Translations under genes and position numbers: made by a program | Shown here: piece by piece, positions 54,491 to 63,865 of the stretch | Layout of the letters: each line of letters opens with the position of its first letter | Numbering within the stretch: the stretch's first letter is position 1 | Assembly (NCBI RefSeq): GCF_900102965.1 | Contig: NZ_FNGM01000005.1 | Span: 201,407-265,406 of the forward strand | Length of the DNA stretch: 64,000 nucleotides | Direction of reading: 5' to 3' | DNA from: Paenibacillus jilunlii | GTDB taxonomy: Bacteria > Bacillota > Bacilli > Paenibacillales > Paenibacillaceae | Notes under the pieces: generated by a model | The model's input: the letters and a program-made list of their open reading frames with translations, nothing else | Database searches by the model: none | What the model was told of the DNA's origin: nothing

Positions 54491-54932
54491 GCATGGCAGC
54501 AAACACCTGTCCGTCCAGCTTCTCAGCCGCACGTGCATCGTATACCTTAGCATATTTTGGGGCGGACTCCAGCTGAGCGCCATAGAACAGCGCATTGCGG
54601 ACCGCTTCAATTTCAACATCAAAACAGCACATTTTGAACGGAACATCGGGCAGCGGGTCCTGCCTCACCAATGCACGCCCGTTGATTGCATGCACGGTTC
54701 CCTCGCCAAACACCGTTATGGTCACGAGCGGATTAACTTTCATATTGTTCACAAGTCTGGAGCGGTGGTCCACTGCAAGACGCACTGTAGAAGGGCTCAC
54801 TGCATAGATCCAGGAAATAGCGGTGGACGTAGGCCCGCCGGATTCCGCATCCACAGTGTTCAGCAGAACAAAAGTCTCTGACTGCAGCATGGTTAGCAGG
54901 GTTTCATTAAGCTGTGCAACGGCTTCGGACAT
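54477..54932 (-). CDS. Pyridoxamine 5'-phosphate oxidase-fold protein
   Basis: 151 residues from the ATG at 54932 (AGGGGG upstream). Split-barrel flavin-binding fold with TFVLLNTVDAESGGPTSTAIS, AVDHRSRLVNNMKVNPLVTI and IEAVRNALFYGA. Members bind FMN or heme and act as reductases or oxidases. The substrate is unknown. It lies in the yla region but is not part of the Bacillus yla set. Confidence 0.78.
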   Translation of the reverse strand: MSEAVAQLNETLLTMLQSETFVLLNTVDAESGGPTSTAISWIYAVSPSTVRLAVDHRSRLVNNMKVNPLVTITVFGEGTVHAINGRALVRQDPLPDVPFKMCCFDVEIEAVRNALFYGAQLESAPKYAKVYDARAAEKLDGQVFAAMQKAQ

Positions 54933-55002
54933 AAGTACAGGCCCCCTATGACGCTTGAATGCATTCAATTTATTATATTATATCACATGCCCGAACTTGC
55001 AT

Positions 55003-56091
55003 TCAATTTTGAGAATCTGCCGTGCCGCCGGGTGCAATACCCGCAATCCGGTCATGAAGGCTTTGCTTCGCGGCCTCAAGCTCTTTATCGTTAATATATA
55101 CATATGGACTGCGCCAGGTTCCGGTCACCGGCTTAAATTCAATATTCTCTTTCGATATTTTCCAATAGGCAGAGATTATATTTTTGATCTGCGCATTTTC
55201 GATATCCGTCTTCATGTTGTCATCCACCGCGTCCAGCACTTTGCCAATCTTCAGAACGCCGCCCAGAGACTGCATCTGTCCGACTAAAGAATTCAGCACC
55301 TCATTCTGGCGTTTGTTGCGGTCAAAGTCGTCGGATGCCTTCGTTTTCGGACTGCAGTTCGACTTGCGGTAGCGCACGTAGTCGAGTGCATCACCCCCAT
55401 TCAGCCGGGCTGGACCCTTGGTCAGATTGATATCCGTACCATCCACACTATCGGTATAGCACATATTCTCACTGATATTAACATCTACGCCGCCCAGTTC
55501 ATCCACAACATCACGGAAACCTTGAAAATCAAGCACGGTCGCATAATCTACGTCGATATCCAGATACTTGCCCATCATCGTCTTCATTTCGTCTTCGGCA
55601 AGAATACCTGAGGTCTTCTCCTTGCTCTTGAAGCGGGCATAAAATGCATTGATTTTGGTTTTCTTGTATCCGCTAAGCTCCACATACGTGTCACGGGGAA
55701 GTGAGACCACCGTAGCGGACTGTGTTTTGGGATTGAGGGCCACAACCATAATAACATCCGTTAGATTGGAGGGATGTTTGGGCCGGTTGTCCGTCCCCAG
55801 CAGCAGTATGGTGATGGGCTTCTCTGCAGCGGAATGGCCAGCCTTAACGGGCTTATCCACGCCAAAGCTTCCATGATCAAACTTCCAATACAGATATCCT
55901 GCATATCCCAGCACGGCCAGAATGGCAATAATCAGAAGGGTTAATACCATTTTCCCCATTCTCGCCAATGCTCCGCGTTTCTTAACTTGTTTTTTCTTTT
56001 GTACGGTTCTGGCCGCGCTGTTCGGCTGCGGTCTGCCATTTCTTGGGTTGCCGCCGGATCTTGGCGGCAAACTTCCTTTACTTGTACTCAT
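55003..56091 (-). CDS. LytR-CpsA-Psr (LCP) family cell wall glycopolymer ligase
   Basis: 362 residues from the ATG at 56091. Cytoplasmic basic tail (about 1-45, KKKQVKKRG), one transmembrane helix (about 48-68), and an extracytoplasmic LCP domain (about 95-300) with LLLGTDNRP, RPKHPSNLTDVIMVVALNP, LPRDTYVELSGYKKTKINAFY and the Arg-containing LDYVRYRKSNC. LCP enzymes attach teichoic acids or other glycopolymers to peptidoglycan. No polymer genes are adjacent. Confidence 0.9.
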   Translation of the reverse strand: MSTSKGSLPPRSGGNPRNGRPQPNSAARTVQKKKQVKKRGALARMGKMVLTLLIIAILAVLGYAGYLYWKFDHGSFGVDKPVKAGHSAAEKPITILLLGTDNRPKHPSNLTDVIMVVALNPKTQSATVVSLPRDTYVELSGYKKTKINAFYARFKSKEKTSGILAEDEMKTMMGKYLDIDVDYATVLDFQGFRDVVDELGGVDVNISENMCYTDSVDGTDINLTKGPARLNGGDALDYVRYRKSNCSPKTKASDDFDRNKRQNEVLNSLVGQMQSLGGVLKIGKVLDAVDDNMKTDIENAQIKNIISAYWKISKENIEFKPVTGTWRSPYVYINDKELEAAKQSLHDRIAGIAPGGTADSQN

Positions 56092-56175
56092 AATGAAATA
56101 AGGTCCTTTTCGTTTCAACTGGTATTAGATGGCTTGCTCTTTCTATTAGACGAAATCAAGCTGCAAAAGTTGCGG

Positions 56176-56472
56176 TTACTGCTGTTTGCCCGCTGCCGCC
56201 GCCTTGCGTTTCTGCCGGGCCTCCACCATGTAGCGGACTCTCACCAGCAGCATAAGGCCTACAGCCACTAGCAGACACTGAATAATCGGCAGCTTGTCAT
56301 GCTGGAAGATGAGCAGCATTCCTGAGCCGAGCGCCATCATAAGATAGAGGACAATCTCCTTGCCGATCGGCAGCTTCTGATTCACTCGGAAAACACGGTT
56401 ATACACATAAGTCAGCAAAATAAAAATGACAATATAAGCCACAACAGGATGCTCTGCGAACCAGCTCTGCAC
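56176..56472 (-). CDS. ylaH: YlaH-like membrane protein
   Basis: 98 residues, starting at GTG with GGAGGG eleven bases upstream. Three hydrophobic helices (about 9-27, 41-56, 61-78) and a basic C-terminal tail (RQKRKAAAAGKQQ). The motif VAYIVIFILLTYVYNRVFRVN plus LPIGKEIVLYL matches the YlaH family. It lies directly downstream of typA, as in Bacillus. Function unknown. Confidence 0.82.
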   Translation of the reverse strand: MQSWFAEHPVVAYIVIFILLTYVYNRVFRVNQKLPIGKEIVLYLMMALGSGMLLIFQHDKLPIIQCLLVAVGLMLLVRVRYMVEARQKRKAAAAGKQQ

Positions 56473-56574
56473 AGCTCGTCACTCCCTCCGGGAATAAGTT
56501 CGCTTACATTATATCATCCGCCGGGACATTATACCGCAATTAATCCTAAGAATTTGATATATCCACTTCAGGAA

Positions 56575-56606
56575 AAAAGAACAGCCGCCGGATGTTATCC
56601 GGCGGC
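56575..56606 (-). terminator. typA terminator
   Basis: AGCCGCCGGAT / ATCCGGCGGCT with a 3-base loop, then GTTCTTTTTT on the minus strand. It separates typA from ylaH. Confidence 0.85.
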
Positions 56607-56663
56607 TTATACGAGCAAAGAATCGGTTCAAGCTCCAAAAGGGAACACCCTACGCCTTAAAAC

Positions 56664-58508
56664 TTAGGCTTGGCTGGCTTGCGCAGCTTTGCGCTGCTTT
56701 TCTACACGTTCACGTTCGCCCTTGTTCAGGATTTTTTTACGCAAACGGACAGATTTAGGCGTGATTTCGCAATATTCATCATCGTTCAGGTACTCAAGCG
56801 CACCTTCCAGTGAGAACAGGCGAGGCGTCTTCATCTTTACGGTTTCATCCTTCGTCGCAGAGCGGACGTTGGTCAGTGCTTTTTCCTTGCAGATGTTGAC
56901 GATAATGTCATTATCGCGGGTATGCTCGCCTACGATCATACCTTCGTAAATTTCAGTACCCGGCTCCAGGAAGAGGATACCGCGGTCTTCAACCCCCATC
57001 ATGCCGTAGAATGTGGTTGTTCCGGTCTCGCTGGATACCAGCACGCCTTGATGGCGTCCGCCAACCTGTCCGCCAATCAGAGGAGCGTAGCTGTCAAAGG
57101 CGTGGTTCATTACACCATAGCCGCGTGTCAGCGTCAGGAAGTACGTGTTGTAGCCAATCAGGCCGCGTGCCGGGATCAGGAACTCCAGGCGCACCTGTCC
57201 GGTCCCGTGATTGATCATATTGACCATTTCCGCTTTGCGGGTACCCAGGCTTTCCATTACGGCGCCCATGCTTTCTTCCGGAATATCAATCATCAGACGC
57301 TCAAGCGGCTCCATTTTGACACCATCGATTTCCTTCACGATAACCTCTGGCTTGGATACCTGCATTTCGTAGCCTTCACGGCGCATATTCTCAATCAGAA
57401 TCCCCAGGTGAAGCTCACCGCGTCCGGACACGATAAATGCGTCAGGGCTGTCAGTTTCCAGCACACGCAAGCTCACATCGGTTTCCAGTTCTTTGAAGAG
57501 GCGTTCACGCAGCTTGCGGGAAGTTACCCATTTACCTTCTTTGCCGGCAAAAGGACTGTTGTTCACGAGGAACGTCATTTGCATCGTCGGCTCATCAATC
57601 TTCAGAACAGGCAGCGCTTCAGGATTCTGCGGATCAGCAATTGTTTCACCGATGTTGATATCCTTGATCCCGGCAATCGCCACAATGTCACCTGCGCCCG
57701 CTTCGTCGGTTTCCACCCGCTTCAGGCCCTGGAAGCCAAAAAGCTTCTCAATGCGGGCTGTTTTGCTCTTGCCGTCACGCATGATCACAGTAACGGATTG
57801 GCCTTGCTTGATTACACCGCGGTTCACACGTCCGATCGCGATGCGTCCCAGGTATTCGTTATAATCCATCAAAGTAACAAGGAACTGCAGCGGCTCGTCT
57901 ACTTTTTCAGTTGGAGCAGGGATATGCTCGGTAATGGTTTCATAAAGGGCAAGCATGTTATCGTCCTGCTTCTCAGGGTCCATGCTGGATGTGCCGTTCA
58001 ATGCGGAAGCATACACAACCGGGAATTCCAACTGGTCATCACTGGCTTCCAGCTCAATGAACAGGTCCAGCACTTCATCAATAACTTCCTTCGGACGGGC
58101 TGCAGGACGGTCAATCTTGTTCACGACAACGATAGGTGTCAGGTGCTGCTCCAGCGCTTTGCGCAGAACGAATTTCGTTTGCGGCATGCAGCCTTCGTAA
58201 GCATCTACAACCAGCAGTACACCGTCAACCATCTTCATGATGCGTTCCACTTCACCGCCGAAGTCGGCGTGTCCCGGAGTATCTACAATGTTAATCAGGA
58301 ACTCTTTATAGGTAATAGCTGTATTTTTGGCTAGGATGGTAATTCCGCGTTCCCGCTCCAGATCGTTCGAGTCCATGGCCCGTTCTTGAAGGTGCTCGTG
58401 CGCACTGAAAATCCCGGACTGCTGCAGAAGCTGATCGACGAGTGTAGTCTTGCCATGGTCAACGTGGGCAATGATCGCAATATTGCGGATATCTTTTCTT
58501 GAATGCAT
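56664..58508 (-). CDS. typA: Ribosome-associated GTPase TypA/BipA
   Basis: 614 residues from the ATG at 58508, giving [23 protein letters not shown]. Translational GTPase with P-loop [33 protein letters not shown]-like domains II, III and V, and a BipA-specific C-terminus. It assists 50S assembly and stress translation. Its leader contains a terminator-like hairpin. Ribosome site GGA at 8 bases, modest. Confidence 0.94.
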   Translation of the reverse strand: MHSRKDIRNIAIIAHVDHGKTTLVDQLLQQSGIFSAHEHLQERAMDSNDLERERGITILAKNTAITYKEFLINIVDTPGHADFGGEVERIMKMVDGVLLVVDAYEGCMPQTKFVLRKALEQHLTPIVVVNKIDRPAARPKEVIDEVLDLFIELEASDDQLEFPVVYASALNGTSSMDPEKQDDNMLALYETITEHIPAPTEKVDEPLQFLVTLMDYNEYLGRIAIGRVNRGVIKQGQSVTVIMRDGKSKTARIEKLFGFQGLKRVETDEAGAGDIVAIAGIKDINIGETIADPQNPEALPVLKIDEPTMQMTFLVNNSPFAGKEGKWVTSRKLRERLFKELETDVSLRVLETDSPDAFIVSGRGELHLGILIENMRREGYEMQVSKPEVIVKEIDGVKMEPLERLMIDIPEESMGAVMESLGTRKAEMVNMINHGTGQVRLEFLIPARGLIGYNTYFLTLTRGYGVMNHAFDSYAPLIGGQVGGRHQGVLVSSETGTTTFYGMMGVEDRGILFLEPGTEIYEGMIVGEHTRDNDIIVNICKEKALTNVRSATKDETVKMKTPRLFSLEGALEYLNDDEYCEITPKSVRLRKKILNKGERERVEKQRKAAQASQA

Positions 58509-58584
58509 GATTTGTATCCAAATCCTCTCATTTATCAAATTAAAAATGTTTAAATTTATAGCTTGTCGCGGCAGTCTCACAAAA

Positions 58585-58612
58585 GAAGCGCCAGGCAGAA
58601 AGCCGACGCTTC
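58585..58612 (-). terminator. Terminator-like hairpin in the typA leader
   Basis: GAAGCGTC..GGCGCTTC stem followed by TTTTGTG on the minus strand. It lies between the predicted typA promoter and start codon, so it could attenuate. Confidence 0.45.
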
Positions 58613-58626
58613 AACATATCCTTAAT

Positions 58627-58654
58627 ATTATAGTGAAAGCACTATGAAAAGCAA
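58627..58654 (-). promoter_or_regulatory. Sigma-A promoter of typA
   Basis: TTGCTT (58649-58654), 16-base spacer, TATAAT (58627-58632) on the minus strand, about 120 bases before the start codon. Confidence 0.6.
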
Positions 58655-58761
58655 GTCTTTTTATGAAAAAACGCTTTCCAGCTCCGTTTAATTTTGCTAA
58701 AGTTGCATTCGGGCAAATTTCCTGTTACCTCTTTCGTCCGGTTCTGCCTGAAATGTCTGGC

Positions 58762-59274
58762 TTACCAGCCTCCGTTCCACTTGTTGCGGCCTCCCGGTTT
58801 GCCGCGTCCGAAGATCAGCCAAGCTCCCGCTGCAATCAGTATGGCCCCCAGTACATAGAGCGCTCCCGTTCCAAGCATGCTGAAGACCAGCAGCACTACA
58901 CTAAGCAGACCCAGAATGACGGCTGATGTGGTAAGTCCGCCGTTTCTCCCCGGGGAATAGATCGAATATTCGTATAGCCCGACGGCGATGCCCAGCAGCA
59001 GCAGCGGCCACAGATGAGACATCAGTCCCCAGCCCCAGGTGTTGCACAAACCCAGAAGCAGCCCGTATACGGTCAGAATCCCAGCGGGCAGCAGCACCGA
59101 TGCCGGAGCCCGGCGGCTGAAGAAAAGCACATGCAGGAACAGGCCGGGTACCAGAATCACAAGCGGCCACAGCGCCCGCCCGAGAAATCCGAACACCCCC
59201 AGCTTTCCGAACAGAATCACTATGCCGGCGGCGAGGATAAATATACCCAGTTTTGCATCGTTTTTGGAAGACAT
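58762..59274 (-). CDS. LiaF/LiaI-like membrane protein
   Basis: 170 residues with about six hydrophobic segments and a basic Gly-rich C-terminus (RGKPGGRNKWNGGW). Segments such as GIVILFGKLGVFGFLGRALWP and HLWPLLLLGIAVGLYEYS resemble the transmembrane part of LiaF/LiaI-family proteins, which respond to envelope stress. No two-component system is adjacent. The assignment is tentative. Confidence 0.55.
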   Translation of the reverse strand: MSSKNDAKLGIFILAAGIVILFGKLGVFGFLGRALWPLVILVPGLFLHVLFFSRRAPASVLLPAGILTVYGLLLGLCNTWGWGLMSHLWPLLLLGIAVGLYEYSIYSPGRNGGLTTSAVILGLLSVVLLVFSMLGTGALYVLGAILIAAGAWLIFGRGKPGGRNKWNGGW

Positions 59275-59421
59275 ATTTCACCCATCCCTTCAAAAATTCA
59301 CGTCTTTTCTCTCAGCCCCGTCACTGAACCACACAAGCACGTGACAGGATTCTCTTTATATTTTATCTGAAAAATAAATAAAACACCATCATTCTTCTTT
59401 GTTTTGGGCAGCCATGCCAAA

Positions 59422-59460
59422 GAGGCTGGGCCAAAGCTGCGGCAGCTCTGGTTCAGCCTC
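59422..59460 (-). terminator. Hairpin downstream of the minus-strand terC gene
   Basis: GAGGCTGAACCAGAGCTGC / GCAGCTTTGGCCCAGCCTC, a long near-perfect stem, followed by TTTGG on the minus strand. The T-run is short. Confidence 0.6.
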
Positions 59461-59491
59461 TATTCATTCCCGGATTTCACATTCCCGGATT

Positions 59492-60151
59492 TCACTTTGC
59501 CGATAAAGGCCTGCGCTTGAATACACCCGACAGAACCACGATGATTCCAAGCAGCAGCGGCAGCAGCGAATGAAGGGACGGCAGCAGGAAGGAAATCACC
59601 GCACCAAACTTGGCGTCCTGAAGCAGCATATCCCCCGCCGTGTAGGCGAGGATATAGGCGCCAATATAGGTCAGGACGGGAAGCCGGTGCAGCCAGCCCA
59701 CAATGATTCCGCTGCCCCACACCACAATCGGAATACTGAGAGCAATACCAATTACAACCAGAGCGAGATCGCCTTTGGCGACACCTGCGATGGCCAGCAC
59801 ATTATCCAGGCTCATAATAAAGTCTGCCAGCAGAATGGTGCGCACGGATTTCCATACGGTTGAGCTCTCTTCCACCCGGATGTTCTCTTCTTCCTCCAGC
59901 AGCAGCTTGAACGCGATCCATAGCAGCAGGATTCCCCCGCCGGCTTCAATATAAGGGACCTTAAGCAGCAGCACTGCGGCAAAGGTGAGCAGGCAGCGCA
60001 GCGCGACAGCACCGGCGGCTCCCCACCAGACCGCCAGCTTGCGGTGATGCTCCGGCAAATTTTTACTGGCCATAGCAATGACCATTGCGTTATCTCCGCT
60101 CAGCACAAGATTGATCATCAGGATCTCACCAAGCAGCAATAAAGATTCCAT
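59492..60151 (-). CDS. TerC-family integral membrane protein (YkoY/YjbE-like), copy 1
   Basis: 219 residues from the ATG at 60151 (GGGGAGG upstream). About seven transmembrane helices. The TerC aspartate motifs are LVLSGDNAMVIAMA and DFIMSLDNVLAIAG. Family members export manganese or other metals, sometimes at the secretion machinery. Divergent from a second copy. Confidence 0.87.
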   Translation of the reverse strand: MESLLLLGEILMINLVLSGDNAMVIAMASKNLPEHHRKLAVWWGAAGAVALRCLLTFAAVLLLKVPYIEAGGGILLLWIAFKLLLEEEENIRVEESSTVWKSVRTILLADFIMSLDNVLAIAGVAKGDLALVVIGIALSIPIVVWGSGIIVGWLHRLPVLTYIGAYILAYTAGDMLLQDAKFGAVISFLLPSLHSLLPLLLGIIVVLSGVFKRRPLSAK

Positions 60152-60174
60152 GGACCTCAGCCTCCCCGAACTGC

Positions 60175-60188
60175 ATGTATTTACATGT
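60175..60188. promoter_or_regulatory. Palindrome between the divergent terC genes
   Basis: CATGTA-TT-TACATG, a perfect 6-bp dyad with a 2-base spacer. It is a possible operator, but it does not match the MntR, Fur or Zur consensus that I know. Confidence 0.25.
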
Positions 60189-60311
60189 ATGTCCAAGCAG
60201 GGCAAGCTATGCTACAGGCAGAGGCTTTTTTCCAAAGGGGGAATGTCCGGCGCTTTTTTAGCGTATACAACACTATACAGTTCAGAAAACTCTAATAGGA
60301 GTGACCCACTC

Positions 60312-61001
60312 TTGAACACATCCGTTCCGGATTTCATATTGCCGCTGCTGAATATTATCTTTCTGGATCTGATTCTGGCTGGTGACAATGCCATTGTCAT
60401 TGGCCTTGCTGCGCGGAATCTACAAGGCCGGACACAGAAAAAAGCAATCCTGCTGGGCACAGGCGGGGCTGTGGTACTGCGGATTATTGCCACTATTCTG
60501 GTAGTTTGGCTGCTCAAGATTCCCTGGCTGCTGCTGTTCGGCGGCCTGCTGCTCATTCTGATCGCCTATAAGCTGCTGACCGGAGACAGCGGCGGGCCCG
60601 ATATCCAGGCAGGCGGGACGTTATGGGCGGCGGTGCGGACCATTATCATCGCTGATGCGGCCATGGGGCTGGATAATGTGATCGCAATTGCCGGGGCAGC
60701 CAACCACAATATTGTACTGGTTGTGCTGGGACTGCTGATTAGCGTGCCGATTGTAGTCTGGGGCAGCACCCTGTTCATTAAGCTGATGGGCCGGTATCCC
60801 TGGATCATCTATATCGGCTCCGCTGTGCTTGGGCTGACCGCTTCCAGCATGATTACAGAAGAAAAGCGGATTGCCCCTTTTGTGGAGGAGCATCCGCTGC
60901 TGCGTATTCTTTTCATTATTCTGGTGATCGGCGGAATCCTGGCGTCAGGTCACTGGAAGCGGGTCCGGGACCACCGCAAGGCAGCACATAGCGGCACATA
61001 G
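60312..61001 (+). CDS. TerC-family integral membrane protein (YkoY/YjbE-like), copy 2
   Basis: 229 residues starting at TTG (AGGAGTG eight bases upstream) as (M)NTSVPDFILPLLN. The frame is open further upstream but that part is not TerC-like. The metal-site motifs are LILAGDNAIVIGLA and DAAMGLDNVIAIAG. It is a paralog of copy 1 with the same architecture. No clear yybP-ykoY manganese riboswitch was found upstream. Confidence 0.87.
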   Translation: MNTSVPDFILPLLNIIFLDLILAGDNAIVIGLAARNLQGRTQKKAILLGTGGAVVLRIIATILVVWLLKIPWLLLFGGLLLILIAYKLLTGDSGGPDIQAGGTLWAAVRTIIIADAAMGLDNVIAIAGAANHNIVLVVLGLLISVPIVVWGSTLFIKLMGRYPWIIYIGSAVLGLTASSMITEEKRIAPFVEEHPLLRILFIILVIGGILASGHWKRVRDHRKAAHSGT

Positions 61002-61090
61002 CGGCTGACTGACCGGCTGGTGAAGAACAAAACGGCTAAGCCTCCTTGACTGGATAGATTTCAGTCCAGCATCCTGTTCCCCGCAGGTGA

Positions 61091-61170
61091 AGTGGAAAAA
61101 GGATAACTAATTTAGCTCATTTCGCTCTTAACTGAGCAATATAGCCCAATTAAGTTACCTTTTTCCACTT
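61091..61170. repeat. 80-bp inverted-repeat element
   Basis: AGTGGAAAAAGGATAACT and AAGTTACCTTTTTCCACTT are imperfect inverted ends around a 40-base AT-rich centre with an inner GCTCA..TGAGC. It lies in the convergent terC-thiI gap. It has the look of a dispersed genomic palindrome. Confidence 0.6.
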
Positions 61171-61232
61171 TTTCTCACAATTGTTGATTTGTGGGGGAAA
61201 TAAGGCCCCTTTTTCCAACTAGCACTGCTCAC

Positions 61233-61276
61233 AAAAAAGGGGTACTCCATTGACCGCCATGGTCTGGAGCACCCCT
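61233..61276 (-). terminator. thiI terminator
   Basis: AAGGGGTGCTCCAGACC..GGTCAATGGAGTACCCCTT followed by TTTT on the minus strand, just after thiI. Confidence 0.8.
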
Positions 61277-61285
61277 TGCTTCAGG

Positions 61286-62584
61286 TTAGAACCATTCTTC
61301 CTGCAGCCCGGCTTGCGCCGGTACCACATCGCTGGGCTTCTCATCCCCGTATGGGGTTATGGTGACCGTTTCCGTACCGGCGACCGCTGCATCCAGCAGA
61401 GCACTGTAACCAGGAAGGGTCGCTTCGATCTTGTCGACGATCCGCAGATTGGGATTGGTCGTCGGTGATTTTGGGACAAAGAGCGTACAGCAATCCTCGT
61501 AAGGGAGGATGGAAAGGTCGTAGGTGCCGACCGTTTTGGAGAGCTCCACGATTTCGCTCTTGTCCATCATTACGAGGGGCCGCAGCAGCGGAAGCGGGGT
61601 CGCACGGCCTATGACGTTCATGCTGGACAGCGTCTGGCTGGCAACCTGCCCCAGACTTTCGCCTGTAACGAGGGCAAGTGCCCCCTCCCGCTCAGCCAGC
61701 CGTGTGGCAATCCTCAGCATGGCCCGGCGCATCAGGGTAATTATCAGGTTATCCTGCCCAATTCCTGTAAAGGAGGTTTGCACCTCAGTAAACGGGACAA
61801 GATGGAGTTTGATGACACCAGCATACCGGGACAATACCCGGGTCAGATCAACGACTTTTTGCCTGGCCAGCTCACTGGTATAGGGAAAACTGTAGAAATG
61901 GACACATTCCACTTCAAGTCCCCGGCGCATGGATGACCAGCCTGCTACCGGACTGTCAATACCGCCGGACAGCAGCAGCATCGCTTTACCGTTGGTACCG
62001 AGCGGAAAACCTCCGACACCGGCGATATTTTCACAGAAAATGTACGTGTGCCCCTCGCGGATTTCAATCCTAAGCTCCATCTGCGGCGACTTCACGTCCA
62101 CAAGCAGCCCCGGATAGCTCTGAAGCAGCGGTGTAGAGATCAGCTTGTTCATTTCGATCGAACCGTAAGGAAACTCCTTCCATACCCGGCGCACATTCAC
62201 CTTGAAGGTTGTGCCGGCCGGTGGAGCAGCAATCCGAAGAAAGTTTTGGCTGACAGCCAAAATATCATCAAAGTCCGAAAGCGAAACCTTAACGGGACTT
62301 ATCGAAGCAATTCCGAAAACATTGCGCAGCACATCGGCCAGTTCTTCTGCAGGCTCACCGTTCAACTGTACGTAAATGCGGCCGAACTCCTTGCTTAACG
62401 TCACCTTGGGAAAAGGCCTGATCATTTCTTTCACATGGCGCAGCACGGTTTTCTCAAACCGGGAACGGTTTTTCCCCTTTAAAGTAAACTCTCCGAACCG
62501 CAGCAGCAGCATGTCTGCATATTCGATACTTCTTGTGGTGCCTGGCCCAGATTCGTCCGCGAACCCGTTCTCTATATCTTTCAT
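61286..62584 (-). CDS. thiI: tRNA 4-thiouridine synthase ThiI
   Basis: 432 residues: a ferredoxin-like and THUMP region (about 20-175, RFGEFTLKGKNR), then a PP-loop adenylation domain with LLLSGGIDSPVAGW (about 204-216). There is no C-terminal rhodanese domain, so sulfur must come directly from the desulfurase, and the role is tRNA s4U rather than E. coli-type thiazole transfer. It follows the cysteine desulfurase by 3 bases. Confidence 0.93.
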   Translation of the reverse strand: MKDIENGFADESGPGTTRSIEYADMLLLRFGEFTLKGKNRSRFEKTVLRHVKEMIRPFPKVTLSKEFGRIYVQLNGEPAEELADVLRNVFGIASISPVKVSLSDFDDILAVSQNFLRIAAPPAGTTFKVNVRRVWKEFPYGSIEMNKLISTPLLQSYPGLLVDVKSPQMELRIEIREGHTYIFCENIAGVGGFPLGTNGKAMLLLSGGIDSPVAGWSSMRRGLEVECVHFYSFPYTSELARQKVVDLTRVLSRYAGVIKLHLVPFTEVQTSFTGIGQDNLIITLMRRAMLRIATRLAEREGALALVTGESLGQVASQTLSSMNVIGRATPLPLLRPLVMMDKSEIVELSKTVGTYDLSILPYEDCCTLFVPKSPTTNPNLRIVDKIEATLPGYSALLDAAVAGTETVTITPYGDEKPSDVVPAQAGLQEEWF

Positions 62585-62587
62585 CCG

Positions 62588-63739
62588 TTATTTCATGCCT
62601 CCTTCAGCTTTCTTCAATGACTGTACAGCAGCCAGCAGGGCTTGTTCAAGCAGAGCTGCATCGGCTTCAGTATGGATGTCCCCGAGACTGATCCGGATGC
62701 CGCCCAGAGCCGCCGGGACATCTCTGCCCATCGACAGCAGGATCCGGCTCGGTTCAGCAAGCCGCGAAGAACACGCGGAACGGGTCGAGACCGTCATTCC
62801 GAGCTCCTCCAGCTTGCGCGCGAGCACCTCGCCCTTCATGCCAGGGTAGGAGAAATGAACAATATGTGGTGCGCCGTCCTCCCGGCTGTTCAGGACAAGC
62901 TCAGGCATAGCCGCAATAAAATGCAGCAGCCGGTTGCGGAGCGGAATCAGCTGTCTGCGCAGGTCTTCCCGCCGTTCTCCGCTCATTCGCACAGCCTTGG
63001 CGGAAGCAACAATTCCCGCTACATTTTCGGTTCCGGCACGGTTTCCATGTTCATGGGAGCCTCCCGTCAGCAGCGGGAATAATGCAGTCCCTTCCCGGAC
63101 CACCAGTATTCCTGTGCCACGCGGACCACGGATTTTGTGCGGCGACAGACTGTACAGCTCGGCCTGCCACTCCTTTAGCCGTGTCTCCAGTTTGCCATAC
63201 CCCTGCACTCCATCGACATGAAACAGCGTCCGGCGGTTCACGGCTTTGATTCCTTGGCCAATCTCCCGCAGCGGCTGCACCGTTCCAATCTCATTATTGA
63301 CATGCATGACACTCACAAGCACGGTATCCGGCCGGATGGCAGCGGCTATATCCGCCGGGTCCACTATCCCTGTGCTTGCAGGTGCGACAAAAGTTACCTC
63401 CCAGCCCAGCTCCCGCAGCTGCCGGCAGCTCTCATACACCGAAGGATGCTCCAACTGTGTTGTCACGATATGCCTTCCTCTTCCCTGATACTGCAGGGCG
63501 GCGCCTTTGATGGCCAGGTTATTGCTCTCGGTGGCTCCCGAGGTAAACAAAATTTCGTGAGGCTGTACAGCAAGTGCGGCTGCGCATACCTCCCGCGCAC
63601 GCGTGATGAGCCGCTCCGCTTCCATCCCGGCGCGGTGCAGGGAAGAAGGGTTGGCATAATGCAGCCTCATAATTTGTTCCACTGTCTCCACGACTTCATC
63701 GTACGGCGGGGCAGCAGCAGCGTAATCCCAGTAAAGCAT
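62588..63739 (-). CDS. nifZ: Cysteine desulfurase (NifS/IscS family, NifZ-like)
   Basis: 383-residue PLP enzyme releasing sulfur from cysteine. Motifs are DYAAAAPP at the N-terminus, ATESNNLAIKG, FHVDGVQG and PLP lysine in SPHKIRGPRG (Lys about 202). The sulfur-carrying cysteine is in STRSACSS. Its partner is ThiI downstream. The nifZ-thiI pair is the same as in Bacillus. Confidence 0.92.
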   Translation of the reverse strand: MLYWDYAAAAPPYDEVVETVEQIMRLHYANPSSLHRAGMEAERLITRAREVCAAALAVQPHEILFTSGATESNNLAIKGAALQYQGRGRHIVTTQLEHPSVYESCRQLRELGWEVTFVAPASTGIVDPADIAAAIRPDTVLVSVMHVNNEIGTVQPLREIGQGIKAVNRRTLFHVDGVQGYGKLETRLKEWQAELYSLSPHKIRGPRGTGILVVREGTALFPLLTGGSHEHGNRAGTENVAGIVASAKAVRMSGERREDLRRQLIPLRNRLLHFIAAMPELVLNSREDGAPHIVHFSYPGMKGEVLARKLEELGMTVSTRSACSSRLAEPSRILLSMGRDVPAALGGIRISLGDIHTEADAALLEQALLAAVQSLKKAEGGMK

Positions 63740-63800
63740 ATATCGGAAGTCTCCTTTGCGTCTTCTGCTTGTTCACCTTGCAGGCATCCCCATAATGGCG

Positions 63801-63864
63801 AAAAAGGATCAAACGGTCCTTTGCCACCTCTGTGGTTAAAGGGTATACCCGTTTGATCCTTTTT
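63801..63864. terminator. Terminator between the transglycosylase gene and nifZ
   Basis: AAAAAGGATCAAACGG and CCGTTTGATCCTTTTT form a perfect 16-bp stem around an inner region. A- and T-runs flank both sides, so it can act on either strand. On the minus strand it ends the upstream gene. Confidence 0.85.
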
Positions 63865-63865
63865 A

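Noticed and set aside
57000-58334. Long plus-strand open frame opposite typA
   Set aside because: It is antisense to a conserved gene and has no family features; a mirror of codon bias.
60152-60311. yybP-ykoY manganese riboswitch between the terC genes
   Set aside because: TerC genes often have one, but I could not find its conserved core by eye.
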